A stretch of DNA of 64,000 bases from Kitasatospora purpeofusca (GCF_000718025.1 NZ_JODS01000003.1:372001-436000), one strand, 5' to 3'. Positions 33,662-42,219 are shown, numbered from the stretch's first letter. Notes: generated by a model not told the origin, from the sequence alone. Program-made: numbers and translations.

Positions 33662-34981
33662 ATGGACGTCACCCGCGACTCTTCGCAGCGACCCGACCAC
33701 CTGCCCAAAGCACTTCCCCCGGCGCTGCCGGAACGTTCCGCCTCCGGCTCCAGCCCGCTCGCCAAGGTGTTGCGGACATCCGGGTCGGCCGCCGGACCGG
33801 CCGACAGCGGTCCGCCGACCACTCCGCTCACGGTCCTCCCCGGACCCGCCGGCTCCTCCGCCGATCCGCGCGATCCGCTGGAAGTGGCGGAGCCGGCCGC
33901 CCGGACGGTCCAGGTGGCCCCGCCGCCGTTCCCGGTCGCGGACCCGTTCCCGGTCGTGGAGCCGGAGGCGGTCCCGGTCGGGATGCCGGCGGCCGCCACC
34001 TCGCGCCGGCCGCCGCGCGCCGACCAGGCGCTCCGCGAGCGGAACGCGGCCGGTCTGCCGGGCTGGGTCGCGCTGCTGGCGCTGCTGCTCGGCACGGCCG
34101 CGGTCCTGCTGGTGCTGGTGCGCGACGGAGTCGTCCCGCACTGGGACGCGCTGCCCGATCTGCGCGCGGACGCCGCCCGGGCCAGTGGCCGGGCCGAGGT
34201 GACCGCCCGTTCGGTAGCCGCCGTGACCGCCGCCGGGCTGCTCGTCGTGCTCGCGCTCGCCGGACTGCTGGCCAACGCCGGCGGCGAGACCCGGGTGCTC
34301 ACCCGCTGGGGCCGCTACCGGGGCACCGTCCGCCGTACCGGCCTGGTCTGGGTGAACCCGCTGCTGCGCCGTCGCCGGGTGGACGTCCGGCTGCGGCACT
34401 GGCGCAGCGAGCCGGCCAAGGTGGTCGACCGCACCGGGACGCCGATCGTGGTCCGGCTGCTGATCGTGTGGCGGGTCAAGGACACCGCGCGAGCGGTGCT
34501 GGCGATCGAGGACCACGAGAGCTATCTGCGCGAGCAGGTCCAGGCGGTGCTCACCAGGACCGCCTCCACCCTGCCCTGCGACAGCAACGCGGCACCCGGC
34601 CCGGCTCTGCGCGACGGCCAGTGGTTCGCCGACGAGCTGACCCGGGCGCTGGCCGCCGAGGTCGCCCCGGCCGGGCTGGAGGTCTACTCGGCGCAGCCGC
34701 TGGCGCTGGACTACGCGCCGGAGGTGGCCGAGTCGATGCGCCGGCGCCGACTGGCCGATCTGGACGCGGGCCTGCGCACGGTGCTGGTGGACGACGCGGT
34801 GGAGGCGGCGGCGCTCGCCGTGCGCCGACTGGAGCGCGCCACCGCGCACGAGTTGGACGAGGCCGCCCGGAGTGCGCTGATGGAGCACCTGCTGGTCGCC
34901 TTCGTCGCCCCGGCCGGAGTGGCCGCCTCGGTACCGCCCCCGGCCGCCCGGGCCGGGCGGAAGGAAGGACGACCGGCATGA
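33662..34981 (+). CDS. SPFH/band 7 domain membrane protein
   Basis: 439 residues. A disordered Pro/Ala/Ser-rich head (1-130) precedes two membrane segments (about 134-153 and 186-205). Between them lie about 30 residues. The SPFH domain then begins (ETRVLTRWGRYRGTVRRTGLVWVNPLL), followed by a band 7 core (RTGTPIVVRLLIVWRVKDTARAVLAI) and a helical tail. Such proteins form oligomeric scaffolds in membrane microdomains. The ATG at 33662 follows gaggatcc. The stop overlaps the start of the NlpC/P60 gene (ATGA), so the two are translationally coupled and probably work together, perhaps placing or controlling the peptidase. Confidence 0.88.
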   Translation: MDVTRDSSQRPDHLPKALPPALPERSASGSSPLAKVLRTSGSAAGPADSGPPTTPLTVLPGPAGSSADPRDPLEVAEPAARTVQVAPPPFPVADPFPVVEPEAVPVGMPAAATSRRPPRADQALRERNAAGLPGWVALLALLLGTAAVLLVLVRDGVVPHWDALPDLRADAARASGRAEVTARSVAAVTAAGLLVVLALAGLLANAGGETRVLTRWGRYRGTVRRTGLVWVNPLLRRRRVDVRLRHWRSEPAKVVDRTGTPIVVRLLIVWRVKDTARAVLAIEDHESYLREQVQAVLTRTASTLPCDSNAAPGPALRDGQWFADELTRALAAEVAPAGLEVYSAQPLALDYAPEVAESMRRRRLADLDAGLRTVLVDDAVEAAALAVRRLERATAHELDEAARSALMEHLLVAFVAPAGVAASVPPPAARAGRKEGRPA

Positions 34982-36099
34982 GGATAGCCAGCGGCACGGA
35001 CGTCGGCCTCGCGTTCGTGGACGGGACCGCCGACGGGTTCGACGCGCGCGACGGCTTCGACGGCTTCGACGCCCACCGGGGCTTCGAGGGCATCGAGGGC
35101 CCGGACGGTTTCGAGGGCCTCGACACCCCGGACGGTTTCGAGGAACGCCTCGGCGGCGCGGGCTGCGGCTGCCCGCACTGCGCGGCCCGGCCGCGCACCC
35201 CCCGAACGGCTCGGCCGTCCGGGGGCGGCCGAATACACCGGGCGGTGCGCACTGCCTGCCTGGCCACCACCGTGCTGGCCGGCGCCGGGGTGGTCGGACT
35301 GACCGCCGGTGCCGGGGCCGCGCAGGCGGCGCCGGGCAAGCAGGGCTGGGACGGTTCCAAGTACTGGTTCAAGAACGCCCGGGGCGAGTGGCGCTGGACC
35401 GGCCACTACAGCGTGTACGTGAAGGCCGTGGGCGGCTCCGGTTCCTCGTCCTCCGCCGGCTCCTCGACCACCGCCGGTGGCTCGTCCACAGCCGTTGCCC
35501 CGACCGGCTCGACCGGCTCGACCGGCTCGACCGCCCCGACCGGCTCCACCGCGCAGCCGGTCGCTCCCGAAGCGGCCGTCCGCTCCGCCGGACCGCGCCA
35601 GGGCTGGGACGGTTCCAGGTACTGGTTCAAGAACGCCCGGGGCGAGTGGCGCTGGACCAGCCACTACGACATCTACCTCGACCGCACCGGCCGGTCGGGC
35701 GGCGGGACGTCGGCCGAGGACCAGGCACCCTCCTCGGACCGGGCGGAGTCGGTGATCGGCTACGCGCTGGCCCAGCTCGGCAAGCCCTATGTGTGGGGCG
35801 GCGACGGTCCCACCGGTTACGACTGCTCGGGGCTGGTGCAGCAGGCCTTCCGGCGGGCGGGCGTCGCGCTGCCGAGGGTGGCCGACGACCAGTACGCGGC
35901 GACCACCCCGATCGCGCAGGACCGGCTGCGCCGGGGTGACCTGCTGTTCTGGTCGGACAGTGGCCGGGCCTCGGGGATCCACCATGTGGGGATCTACCTG
36001 GGCGGCGGGAAGTTCGTCGAGGCGCCCCGGCCGGGGAAGACCGTCCGGGTGTCGGTGATCAGCAGCGGCTTCCGGCCGACCCACTTCGGCCGGCCGTGA
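34978..36099 (+). CDS. C40 (NlpC/P60) peptidoglycan peptidase with unusual N-terminus
   Basis: 373 residues. The C-terminal domain (about 250-373) is NlpC/P60, with Cys283 in GYDCSGLVQQAF and His336 in HHVGIYLGGGKFVEAP. It should cut stem peptides. A 26-residue motif around QGWDGSKYWFKNARGEWRW occurs twice (from 122 and from 208), separated by a Ser/Thr/Gly linker. The N-terminus is odd: about 85 residues before the hydrophobic secretion segment contain repeated DGF(D/E) words and a CGCPHC motif. The ATG overlaps the upstream SPFH stop (ATGA), with GGAAGGA in front. A shorter start nearer the hydrophobic segment has no signal. Both N-terminal halves could sit in the cytoplasm if the segment is not cleaved. 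Confidence 0.88.
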   Translation: MRIASGTDVGLAFVDGTADGFDARDGFDGFDAHRGFEGIEGPDGFEGLDTPDGFEERLGGAGCGCPHCAARPRTPRTARPSGGGRIHRAVRTACLATTVLAGAGVVGLTAGAGAAQAAPGKQGWDGSKYWFKNARGEWRWTGHYSVYVKAVGGSGSSSSAGSSTTAGGSSTAVAPTGSTGSTGSTAPTGSTAQPVAPEAAVRSAGPRQGWDGSRYWFKNARGEWRWTSHYDIYLDRTGRSGGGTSAEDQAPSSDRAESVIGYALAQLGKPYVWGGDGPTGYDCSGLVQQAFRRAGVALPRVADDQYAATTPIAQDRLRRGDLLFWSDSGRASGIHHVGIYLGGGKFVEAPRPGKTVRVSVISSGFRPTHFGRP

Positions 36100-36105
36100 C
36101 GGCGG

Positions 36106-36144
36106 CGGCCCGCGTTGTCCACAGCCTGTGGACGACGCGGGCCG
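36106..36144. terminator. Bidirectional hairpin between peptidase and aldo/keto reductase genes
   Basis: cggcccgcg-tt-gtccacag pairs with ctgtggac-ga-cgcgggccg: two stems of 9 and 8 bp around a 2x2 internal loop. Lies between convergent genes. Confidence 0.85.
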
Positions 36145-36163
36145 CGCGGCGACGGTGCCGGGG

Positions 36164-37129
36164 TCAGGCGGAGGCGTCGTCCAGCAGCGCGGTCTGCGCC
36201 GGGGTGAGCTCCAGTGCGGCGGCGGCCAGCAGCGGCGGGAGCTGGTCGACGGTGCGGGCGCTGGCGATCGGGGCGGCGACGGTCGGCCGGGCGGCGAGCC
36301 AGGCCAGGGCGACGGTGGCGAGCTCGACCTCCTGCTCGGCGGCCACGGTGTCGAGCGCCTCCAGGACCTTGGGGCCGCGCGGGCCGTCCAGGTAGCGGCC
36401 GGCCCCCTCGGCGCGGGCGCTGGTCACCGAGGTGCCGCCCGGGCGGTACTTGCCGGTGAGGAAGCCCGAGGCCAGCGCGTAGTAGGGGACGGTGGCGAGG
36501 CCGTGCGCGGCGACCACCTCGGCCAGCGGGCCCTCGAAGGTGCCGCGGGAGACCAGGTTGTAGTGCGGCTGGACGGCCACGTACTTCGCCAGGCCCTCGC
36601 GCTCGGCGAAGGCCAGGGACTCGGCGAGCCGGTCGGCGCCGATGTTGGAGGCGGCGACGGCGCGCACCTTGCCCTCGCGCACCAGCGCGTCCAGGGCGGT
36701 GACGAACTCCTCCACCGGGGTGTCGTCGTCCTGGTGGGTGTAGTAGAGGTCGATGTGTTCGACGCCGAGACGGCGCAGCGAGCCCTCGGCGGAGGACTTG
36801 ATGTTGGCCGCGCGCAGCCCGCGCGCCTCGGGGTGCAGCCCGACCTTGGTGGCGACCACGACGGAGTCGCGGTTCCCCCGGCTGCGCAGCCAGTTCCCGA
36901 TGATCGTCTCGGACTCGCCGCCGGTGTTGCCCGGGACCCAGGAGGAGTAGGTGTCGGCGGTGTCCACGAAGTTGCCGCCGGCCGCGGCGTAGGCGTCGAG
37001 GACGGCGAAGGACTCGGCCTCGTCGGCGGTCCAGCCGAAGACATTGCCGCCGAGGGAGAGCGGGAACACCGAGAGCTCGGAGTCACCGAGCTGCGCGTAA
37101 CGGGGGGCGTCGCTGCGGGAATCGGTCAT
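36164..37129 (-). CDS. Aldo/keto reductase
   Basis: 321-residue NADPH-dependent (beta/alpha)8 oxidoreductase. The catalytic tetrad is complete: Asp and Tyr in FVDTADTYSSW, Lys in VATKVG and His in YYTHQDDD. ASNIGA and the NADP-binding LTPAQTALLDDAS end fit the AKR11/YqkF-type branch. Substrate unknown. The ATG at 37129 has no clear ribosome-binding site, so a leaderless message is possible. Divergent from the small membrane protein gene at 37257. Confidence 0.9.
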   Translation of the reverse strand: MTDSRSDAPRYAQLGDSELSVFPLSLGGNVFGWTADEAESFAVLDAYAAAGGNFVDTADTYSSWVPGNTGGESETIIGNWLRSRGNRDSVVVATKVGLHPEARGLRAANIKSSAEGSLRRLGVEHIDLYYTHQDDDTPVEEFVTALDALVREGKVRAVAASNIGADRLAESLAFAEREGLAKYVAVQPHYNLVSRGTFEGPLAEVVAAHGLATVPYYALASGFLTGKYRPGGTSVTSARAEGAGRYLDGPRGPKVLEALDTVAAEQEVELATVALAWLAARPTVAAPIASARTVDQLPPLLAAAALELTPAQTALLDDASA

Positions 37130-37243
37130 GGTCCGAGTCAACCCGATCGGTGGGACGGACATTCCGGGGTCGTGGGGTACTTCACATGCTTGTCGCACAG
37201 TCGTAGTGCGGAGACCGGGTGTCGGGGCGGTCCGCGGATTCGT

Positions 37244-37249
37244 TAGAGT
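37244..37249 (+). promoter_or_regulatory. -10 box of a leaderless transcript
   Basis: TAGAGT at 37244-37249 places the transcription start at or next to the ATG at 37257. No ribosome-binding site lies between them. A matching -35 box is not obvious. Confidence 0.4.
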
Positions 37250-37256
37250 CCCTGCC

Positions 37257-37451
37257 ATGGCTGACAACGACTACGACCCCGCCGGCAGCACCCAGATGTT
37301 CCGGGCCTTCGTCGACGAGACCCCGGCACCCCAGGCGCCGGGCTCCGTCAACACCTACGGCGCCAGCGGCAGCCGCACGGGCATGATCGCGGCGATCGCC
37401 GTGGGTGTGCTCGTGGTGGTGGGTGCCGTCATCTGGCTGGCGGTCAAGTAA
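37257..37451 (+). CDS. Small single-pass membrane protein
   Basis: 64 residues: an acidic, Pro-containing soluble head (MADNDYDPAGSTQMFRAFVD) and one C-terminal membrane helix (about 43-62, GMIAAIAVGVLVVVGAVIWL) ending in AVK, so a tail-anchored topology with the head in the cytoplasm. I do not recognise the family. It lies between the aldo/keto reductase gene (divergent) and the end of the exopolysaccharide cluster (convergent). Confidence 0.7.
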   Translation: MADNDYDPAGSTQMFRAFVDETPAPQAPGSVNTYGASGSRTGMIAAIAVGVLVVVGAVIWLAVK

Positions 37452-37477
37452 CCCTCGTGGCTGATCGCCTGGCGGTC

Positions 37478-37497
37478 CGGCGGCCGCGCGGCCGCCG
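37478..37497. terminator. 20-bp palindrome at the end of the exopolysaccharide cluster
   Basis: cggcggccgc followed directly by gcggccgccg, a perfect inverted repeat lying just after the GH114 gene stop and after the convergent small-protein gene. Possible terminator stem; there is no loop-extending sequence or U tract. Confidence 0.45.
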
Positions 37498-37505
37498 TCC
37501 CTGCG

Positions 37506-38615
37506 TCAGCAGGGCTTCCGCCAGGCGTCCAGTTCGAGCTTCTTCTGCATCGAGCTGAAGCCCAGGGCCTTGGTCCTGGCGCAGAACCGGTCCGTGCCGA
37601 GCTTGTACTCGACGTGGAACACCGCCTTGCCCGCCTGGATGAAGGGCGAGAGCCGGCCGCACTCGTCGAACTGCGCGCACTCCTCGTTCACCGCGAAGTC
37701 GAAGTCGCCCAGCAGGGCGGGGACCTGGTCCAGGTCGTTCTTCAGACCGATCGCCAGGCCGCGTTCGTGGGCGAGCGTGGCGAGCATGCGGTTGTAGCGG
37801 AGCTGGTCGTCCGCGGTCAGCGGGAAGCCGCTGTTCTGGTTGTACGCCTCGATGGTGTCGGGTTCGACGGCGTCGAAGCCCTTCTGCCGGCACATGTCGA
37901 AGCGGGCCGCCATCAGCGGCTTCAGCTGGTCGAGCTTGCGGATGTCGAACCACTTCTCGCCCTTCCAGCCGTTGCCCGAGCCCTGGAGGGCCTGGGCGAA
38001 GGCGGCGGCGTCGGGGCGGAAGTCCTCCCAGGAACCGGCGTTGATGTAGCAGATCACCTTGCGGCCCTTGGCGTGCAGCGCGGCGACCACGGAGGCGTCG
38101 GTCTCGAAGCCGTCGATGTCGTAGACCGGGACGTCGACGGACTGGTCCACGCCGCCGCCGAGTTGCCACTGCCAGGCGAGGCCGGGGGTGGGCTGCCAGC
38201 GGGCACCGGCCGGGGCGGCCGGCGTACCGGGAGTGCCCGGGGTGCCGGGGACGGCCGGAGTGCCGGGGGTACCGGGTCCGGTCGGGGTGCCGGGCGTGGT
38301 GGGGCGGCCCGGGGTGCCGGGAGCGCTGGGAGTGCCCGGGACGGAAGGCGTGCCCGGGGTGCCGGGCGGGACCGACGGGGTGCCGGGGGCCGGCGTCGTC
38401 GGGGTGCCCGGGTCGGCGGGGGAGGACGGGGCGTCCGGGGTGCCGGGAGTGCCCGGGACGGGGGCGGCGGTGGCCGCCGGGGGCTGCGCGCCGGTGGCGT
38501 CGGCCGAGGGGTCGTCCTCGTCCTCCGAACCCGAACTGCTGCACGAGGTCGCCAGCAGGGCGACGGCGGTGGCGAGGGCGAGGGCGGCGGCCAGGGGCCG
38601 GGTGCGGCGGGTCAC
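37506..38615 (-). CDS. GH114 endo-alpha-1,4-polygalactosaminidase-like lipoprotein
   Basis: 369 residues. The signal peptide ends in LLATSC (Cys25), so a lipoprotein on the outer face of the membrane. A Pro-Gly-Thr-rich stalk (about 45-135, repeated PGTP words) lifts the catalytic domain. The GH114 TIM barrel follows: WQWQLGGGVD, VYDIDGFETD, KVICYINAGSWEDFR, FDAVEPDTIEAYNQNSGF, FAVNEEC. GH114 enzymes cut galactosamine-containing polymers (PelA hydrolase domain, fungal Ega3). The acidic residues of the VEPDTIE strand are present. It is the last gene of the cluster, 22 bp after the spherulin-4 gene, and presumably trims the polymer at the cell surface. GTG start at 38615. Confidence 0.9.
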   Translation of the reverse strand: MTRRTRPLAAALALATAVALLATSCSSSGSEDEDDPSADATGAQPPAATAAPVPGTPGTPDAPSSPADPGTPTTPAPGTPSVPPGTPGTPSVPGTPSAPGTPGRPTTPGTPTGPGTPGTPAVPGTPGTPGTPAAPAGARWQPTPGLAWQWQLGGGVDQSVDVPVYDIDGFETDASVVAALHAKGRKVICYINAGSWEDFRPDAAAFAQALQGSGNGWKGEKWFDIRKLDQLKPLMAARFDMCRQKGFDAVEPDTIEAYNQNSGFPLTADDQLRYNRMLATLAHERGLAIGLKNDLDQVPALLGDFDFAVNEECAQFDECGRLSPFIQAGKAVFHVEYKLGTDRFCARTKALGFSSMQKKLELDAWRKPC

Positions 38616-38637
38616 GGTGCTCGAACTCCGAGTGGGG

Positions 38638-39342
38638 TCAGGTGGGTTCGGTGACGGGCCGACCGACGGTCAGCTCGTGCGGCAGGGTGCGCCAGGGGTT
38701 GTCCCCGGTGCCCGGCACGGCGCAGCCGACGCCGGCCCGGCGGGCGGCGATCAGCGCGGCCGCCTCCCCGGAGCGTTCGACGGGCACGTCGTAGACCAGG
38801 TGGCAGAACCGGGCGGCGGCGTGCCGGCCGGTCCACAGCGGCAGGGCCACCTCCTGGTACGCCGCCCAGTCGCCCTCGAAGGTGACCAGCAGGTCGGCCA
38901 GGCCGACCTCGGCGTACCCGGGGTCCGGGTGGTCGCCGTGGCCGAACACCACGGTGGCGCAGCCGGCGGCGCGGGCCGCGGTGGCGAGGCGCCGGTAGTG
39001 CGGCAGCGCGCCGGGCGCGGCCGACACCTGGTCCAGGTAGACGCCGGTGATGCCGTGGCGCTGACGGTAGGTCAGGATGTCGTTTACCACGGCGGCGTGC
39101 GGCCGCCGGCCGTAGTCGGTGTCGGCGTAGCCGAGCAGCGGCAGACCGGCCTTGCGGAGCTCCTCGGCGGCCTCGGTGAACACATGGTCGGGGTCGCCCG
39201 GCCCGTCGGCGAGGTTGAGCACGACGGCGGCGATCCGCTTCGGGTCGGCGGCGGCGACCGCCTGCCAGGCCGCCGGGTCCACCGCGGGGTGGACGTACAG
39301 CGGCACCAGCAGGCGGCCGTCGTGGTGGCTCGCGCCCGTCAT
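38638..39342 (-). CDS. Spherulin-4 (GH135-like) family protein
   Basis: 234 residues matching the spherulation-specific family 4 domain: LLVPLYVHPAVDPAAW, VVLNLADGPGD, LLGYADTDYGRR, GITGVYLDQV and LLVTFEGDW. The fungal member Sph3 (GH135) cuts galactosaminogalactan and is needed to make it. I recall the Sph3 catalytic pair as Asp-Glu; here the pair is Asp104-Gln105, while the later Glu (Glu156) is kept, so activity may differ. No signal peptide or anchor is visible. The ATG overlaps the stop of the upstream epimerase (ATGA), so translation is coupled. Confidence 0.85.
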   Translation of the reverse strand: MTGASHHDGRLLVPLYVHPAVDPAAWQAVAAADPKRIAAVVLNLADGPGDPDHVFTEAAEELRKAGLPLLGYADTDYGRRPHAAVVNDILTYRQRHGITGVYLDQVSAAPGALPHYRRLATAARAAGCATVVFGHGDHPDPGYAEVGLADLLVTFEGDWAAYQEVALPLWTGRHAAARFCHLVYDVPVERSGEAAALIAARRAGVGCAVPGTGDNPWRTLPHELTVGRPVTEPT

Positions 39343-40244
39343 GCGGTGACCAGCGGTTCGGTGGAGAGCCAGAGGTCGCGCAGGGTCTCGTCGAGCCCGG
39401 TCTCCGGGTGCCAGCCGAGTGCCCCGGCGGCGGCCGACACGTCGGCCTGCTGCCAGGAGACGGCGGCGGAGCGCTCGGAGCCGGCGCCGCTCTCGTCGAT
39501 CCGGCCGGTGAAGCCGGCCGCCGCGACCAGGCCGTCGGCGATCGCCCGGACCGGCCGGGCCTGCCCGGAGGCCAGGTTGAGCAGCCGCGGCAGCGGACCC
39601 TCGGCGGCCACCGCAAGGGCGACCGCGCGGGCGATGTCCCGGGCGTCGACGAAGTCGCGGTGGGCCGAGAGGTCCCCGACCCGCACCACCCCGTCGGTGC
39701 CCTCCGCCGCGGCCCGGCGCAGCTCGGCGGCGAGCCGGCCGGGCAGCGAACCGGCCGGGGCGCCGGGGCCGACCGGGTTGAACACCCGGAGCACCACGGC
39801 GTCCAGCGGCGAGCCGGCCACCGCGAGGGAGCCGGCCAGCTTGGTGGCGCCGTAGACGCCGACCGGGCGGGCGTCGGCGTCCTCGGCGAGCGAGCTGCCG
39901 GGGGCGCAGACGCCGTACTCGCCGGCCGAGCCGATGTGAACCAGCCGGGCCTTCGGGGCGCCCTGTTCGAGCGCCTCGCAGAGCACGGCCGGGCCGCGGG
40001 CGTTGACCTCGGCGAGTTTGACGGCGCTGCCGGCCACCGCACCCGCGAAGTTGACCACCGCGTCCGGGGCGTGCGCGGCCAGTTCCTCGCCGAGCGGACC
40101 GGCCTGGGCGGTGGCCAGGTCGAGCCGCAGGTCGTGGTCGGGCCGCCGCCCGGCGGTCAGCACGGTGGCACCGGGCAGGGACCGCAGGGCGGTGGCGGCG
40201 TGGCGGCCGAGGAAGCCGTCGGCGCCGAGCAGCAGGATCCTCAC
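39339..40244 (-). CDS. NAD-dependent sugar epimerase/dehydratase (short form)
   Basis: 301 residues, extended SDR fold. The N-terminal NAD motif is GADGFLG (7-13), followed by a Ser/Tyr/Lys catalytic set (HIGSAGEYG and VYGATKLAG). The C-terminal substrate part is that of UDP-sugar 4-epimerase/dTDP-glucose dehydratase relatives (FVDARDIARAVALAV). Substrate is not fixed by sequence. The start is the GTG at 40244, which overlaps the nucleotidyltransferase stop (GTGA); its own stop overlaps the spherulin-4 ATG. This is the tightest-packed part of the cluster. Confidence 0.85.
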   Translation of the reverse strand: MRILLLGADGFLGRHAATALRSLPGATVLTAGRRPDHDLRLDLATAQAGPLGEELAAHAPDAVVNFAGAVAGSAVKLAEVNARGPAVLCEALEQGAPKARLVHIGSAGEYGVCAPGSSLAEDADARPVGVYGATKLAGSLAVAGSPLDAVVLRVFNPVGPGAPAGSLPGRLAAELRRAAAEGTDGVVRVGDLSAHRDFVDARDIARAVALAVAAEGPLPRLLNLASGQARPVRAIADGLVAAAGFTGRIDESGAGSERSAAVSWQQADVSAAAGALGWHPETGLDETLRDLWLSTEPLVTA

Positions 40245-41110
40245 GCGGCCCGTCCGTCGTTCTCGGGGCCGGTCGGCACCGCCGCGGCCGGCTGCCCGTC
40301 GGCGGCGTCGATCGCCGTGCGGGCGGCGGGGACCGGCCGGTCCTGGCCGTTCGGCACCGCGTACAGGCCCTCTCCCGCGGCGGGGCCGGTGATGACCGGC
40401 TCGTCCGGGAGCAGCAGCGAGCGGTTGAGCGAGAACTCGGCGTTGGCCCGGTCGTAGTCGTCCGGGCGGCCGATGTCGAGCCAGTAGCCGTCGAACTCGT
40501 AGGCGGACGGCGGCGTCCTGGCGGCGAGCAGGTCCAGCACCAGCTCGTCGAAGCCCAGCGGCAGACCCGGGGTGTACTTGGCGAGCGCGGCGCGGGAGAC
40601 GCCGTACACGCCCATCGAGACCCGGTAGTCGATGCTCGGCTTCTCCTGGAAACCGGTGATGGCACCGTCCTCGGCGGTCAGCACGCCGAAGTCGATCTTC
40701 ACCTGGCGGGCGTAGGTGGCGATGGTGAGCGGGGCCCCGGACGACTCGTGGTGCTTGAGCACCCCGGCGAAGTCCAGGTCGGTGAGGACGTCGCCGTTCA
40801 TCACCAGGAAGTTGTCCGGCAGCCGGTCCTGCATGGTGAGCAGCGGACCGAGGGTGCCGAGCGGGCTGTCCTCGACGGCGTAGCCGACCCGCAGCCCCCA
40901 CTGGGAGCCGTTGCCGACGTAGGCGCGGATGATGTGGCCGAGGTGGCCGATGGCCAGGGTGACGGTCTGGAAGCCCGCGGCGGCGAGCTGGCGCATCACG
41001 ATCTCCAGGATCGCGTGCTGGTCGCCGATCGGGACGAGCGGCTTGGGAAGCGCGGTGGTGTACGGGCGGAGTCGAACGCCCTTACCGCCGGCCAGGATCA
41101 CTGCGTGCAT
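40241..41110 (-). CDS. Sugar-1-phosphate nucleotidyltransferase
   Basis: 289 residues. The NTP_transferase signature is MHAVILAGGKGVRLRPYT, with PKPLVPIGDQHAILE, the metal Asp in VMNGDVLTDLDF, and FQEKPSIDYRVSMGVYGVS. It makes an NDP-sugar from NTP and a hexose-1-phosphate. Within the family it is nearest in pattern to mannose-1-phosphate guanylyltransferase or glucose-1-phosphate thymidylyltransferase types. The extra Ala/Pro-rich tail of about 40 residues has no known role. GGGGGAA precedes the ATG at 41110. It supplies the activated sugar on which the flanking epimerases would act. Confidence 0.9.
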   Translation of the reverse strand: MHAVILAGGKGVRLRPYTTALPKPLVPIGDQHAILEIVMRQLAAAGFQTVTLAIGHLGHIIRAYVGNGSQWGLRVGYAVEDSPLGTLGPLLTMQDRLPDNFLVMNGDVLTDLDFAGVLKHHESSGAPLTIATYARQVKIDFGVLTAEDGAITGFQEKPSIDYRVSMGVYGVSRAALAKYTPGLPLGFDELVLDLLAARTPPSAYEFDGYWLDIGRPDDYDRANAEFSLNRSLLLPDEPVITGPAAGEGLYAVPNGQDRPVPAARTAIDAADGQPAAAVPTGPENDGRAA

Positions 41111-41182
41111 GGTGGTTCCCCCACGGAAGTCGATGCGACAAGGGACCTTCGGTGCCGGGAGCGGCCGGAAGGCGGGACCGGA

Positions 41183-42175
41183 TCAGACGTTGTAGATGTC
41201 GGTCTTGTAGCGGGCCAGGTTCGACGGGTCGCGGAAGAACTCGATGGTCTGCTCCAGGCCCTCCTCGAGGGAGTACTGCGGGGTCCAGCCGGTGGCGGCG
41301 CGCAGCCGGGTGGCGTCGGCGACCAGGCGCATGACCTCGGAGTTGGTCGGACGGATGCGCTGCTCGTCCTCCTTCACCGTGACGTCGACGCCCATCAGCT
41401 TGCCGACCAGGGTGACCAGGTCGCCGACCGAGATCTCGCCGCCGGTGCCGGCGTTGAAGGTGCGGCCGACGACGGCCTCGGCGGGGGCGGTGCCGACCGT
41501 GCGGAAGGCCAGCGCGGTGTCCTTGACGAACATGAAGTCACGGGTCGGGCGCAGGTCGCCGAGGGTGATCTCGGTCTCGCCGGCCGCGAGCTGGGCGATC
41601 ACGGTCGGGATGACGGCGCGCATCGACTGGCGCGGGCCGAAGGTGTTGAACGGGCGCAGGGTGACGACCGGGGTCTCGAAGCTGGCGTGGTAGCTGTCGG
41701 CCAGCCGGTCCCCGCCGGCCTTGGAGGCGGCGTACGGGGACTGGGTGTTGATCGGGTGGTCCTCGGAGATCGGCACGGTCTGCGCGGTGCCGTAGGTCTC
41801 GCTGGTCGAGGTGTGCACCAGGCGGGGGATGTCCAGGTGGCGCACGGCCTCCAGGACGTTCAGGGTGCCGGTGACGTTGGTCTCGATGTACGAGTGCGGG
41901 GCCTGGTAGGAGTACGGGATCGCGATCAGGGCGGCCAGGTGGTAGACCGCCTCGGTGCCCTTCACCAGGCCGTTCACGGAGCCGGGGTCGCGGACGTCGC
42001 CGAGAACGATCTCGACGGAGTCCAGCACCTCCTTGGAGAGGGTCTCCAGCCAGCCGAAGGACGAGAACGAGTTGTACTGGACCATCGCGCGGACATGGTG
42101 CCCGTCGGCGACCAGGGCCTCGACGAGGTGGGAGCCGATGAAACCCTCGGCTCCGGTGACGGCGACGCTGCTCAT
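41183..42175 (-). CDS. NAD-dependent 4,6-dehydratase/epimerase (LegB-like)
   Basis: 330 residues, extended SDR. NAD motif TGAEGFIGSHLVEAL; the strand VRAMVQYNSFSSFGWLE, then HLAALIAIPYSY, catalytic TSTSETYGTA and YAASKAGGDRL, and a substrate loop LRPFNTFGPRQSMRAVIP. The pattern is that of LegB-type NDP-GlcNAc 4,6-dehydratases, a group that also includes 4-epimerases. In this cluster it may make the C4-modified aminosugar of the polymer, the role of Uge3 in fungi, but which reaction occurs is inference. AGGAAG precedes the ATG. A 155-bp gap with a hairpin separates it from the upstream membrane-protein gene. Confidence 0.88.
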   Translation of the reverse strand: MSSVAVTGAEGFIGSHLVEALVADGHHVRAMVQYNSFSSFGWLETLSKEVLDSVEIVLGDVRDPGSVNGLVKGTEAVYHLAALIAIPYSYQAPHSYIETNVTGTLNVLEAVRHLDIPRLVHTSTSETYGTAQTVPISEDHPINTQSPYAASKAGGDRLADSYHASFETPVVTLRPFNTFGPRQSMRAVIPTVIAQLAAGETEITLGDLRPTRDFMFVKDTALAFRTVGTAPAEAVVGRTFNAGTGGEISVGDLVTLVGKLMGVDVTVKEDEQRIRPTNSEVMRLVADATRLRAATGWTPQYSLEEGLEQTIEFFRDPSNLARYKTDIYNV

Positions 42176-42219
42176 GGTGATTCGCTTCCTGTGTCTTTCG
42201 GGGACGTGTACTGCACGGA

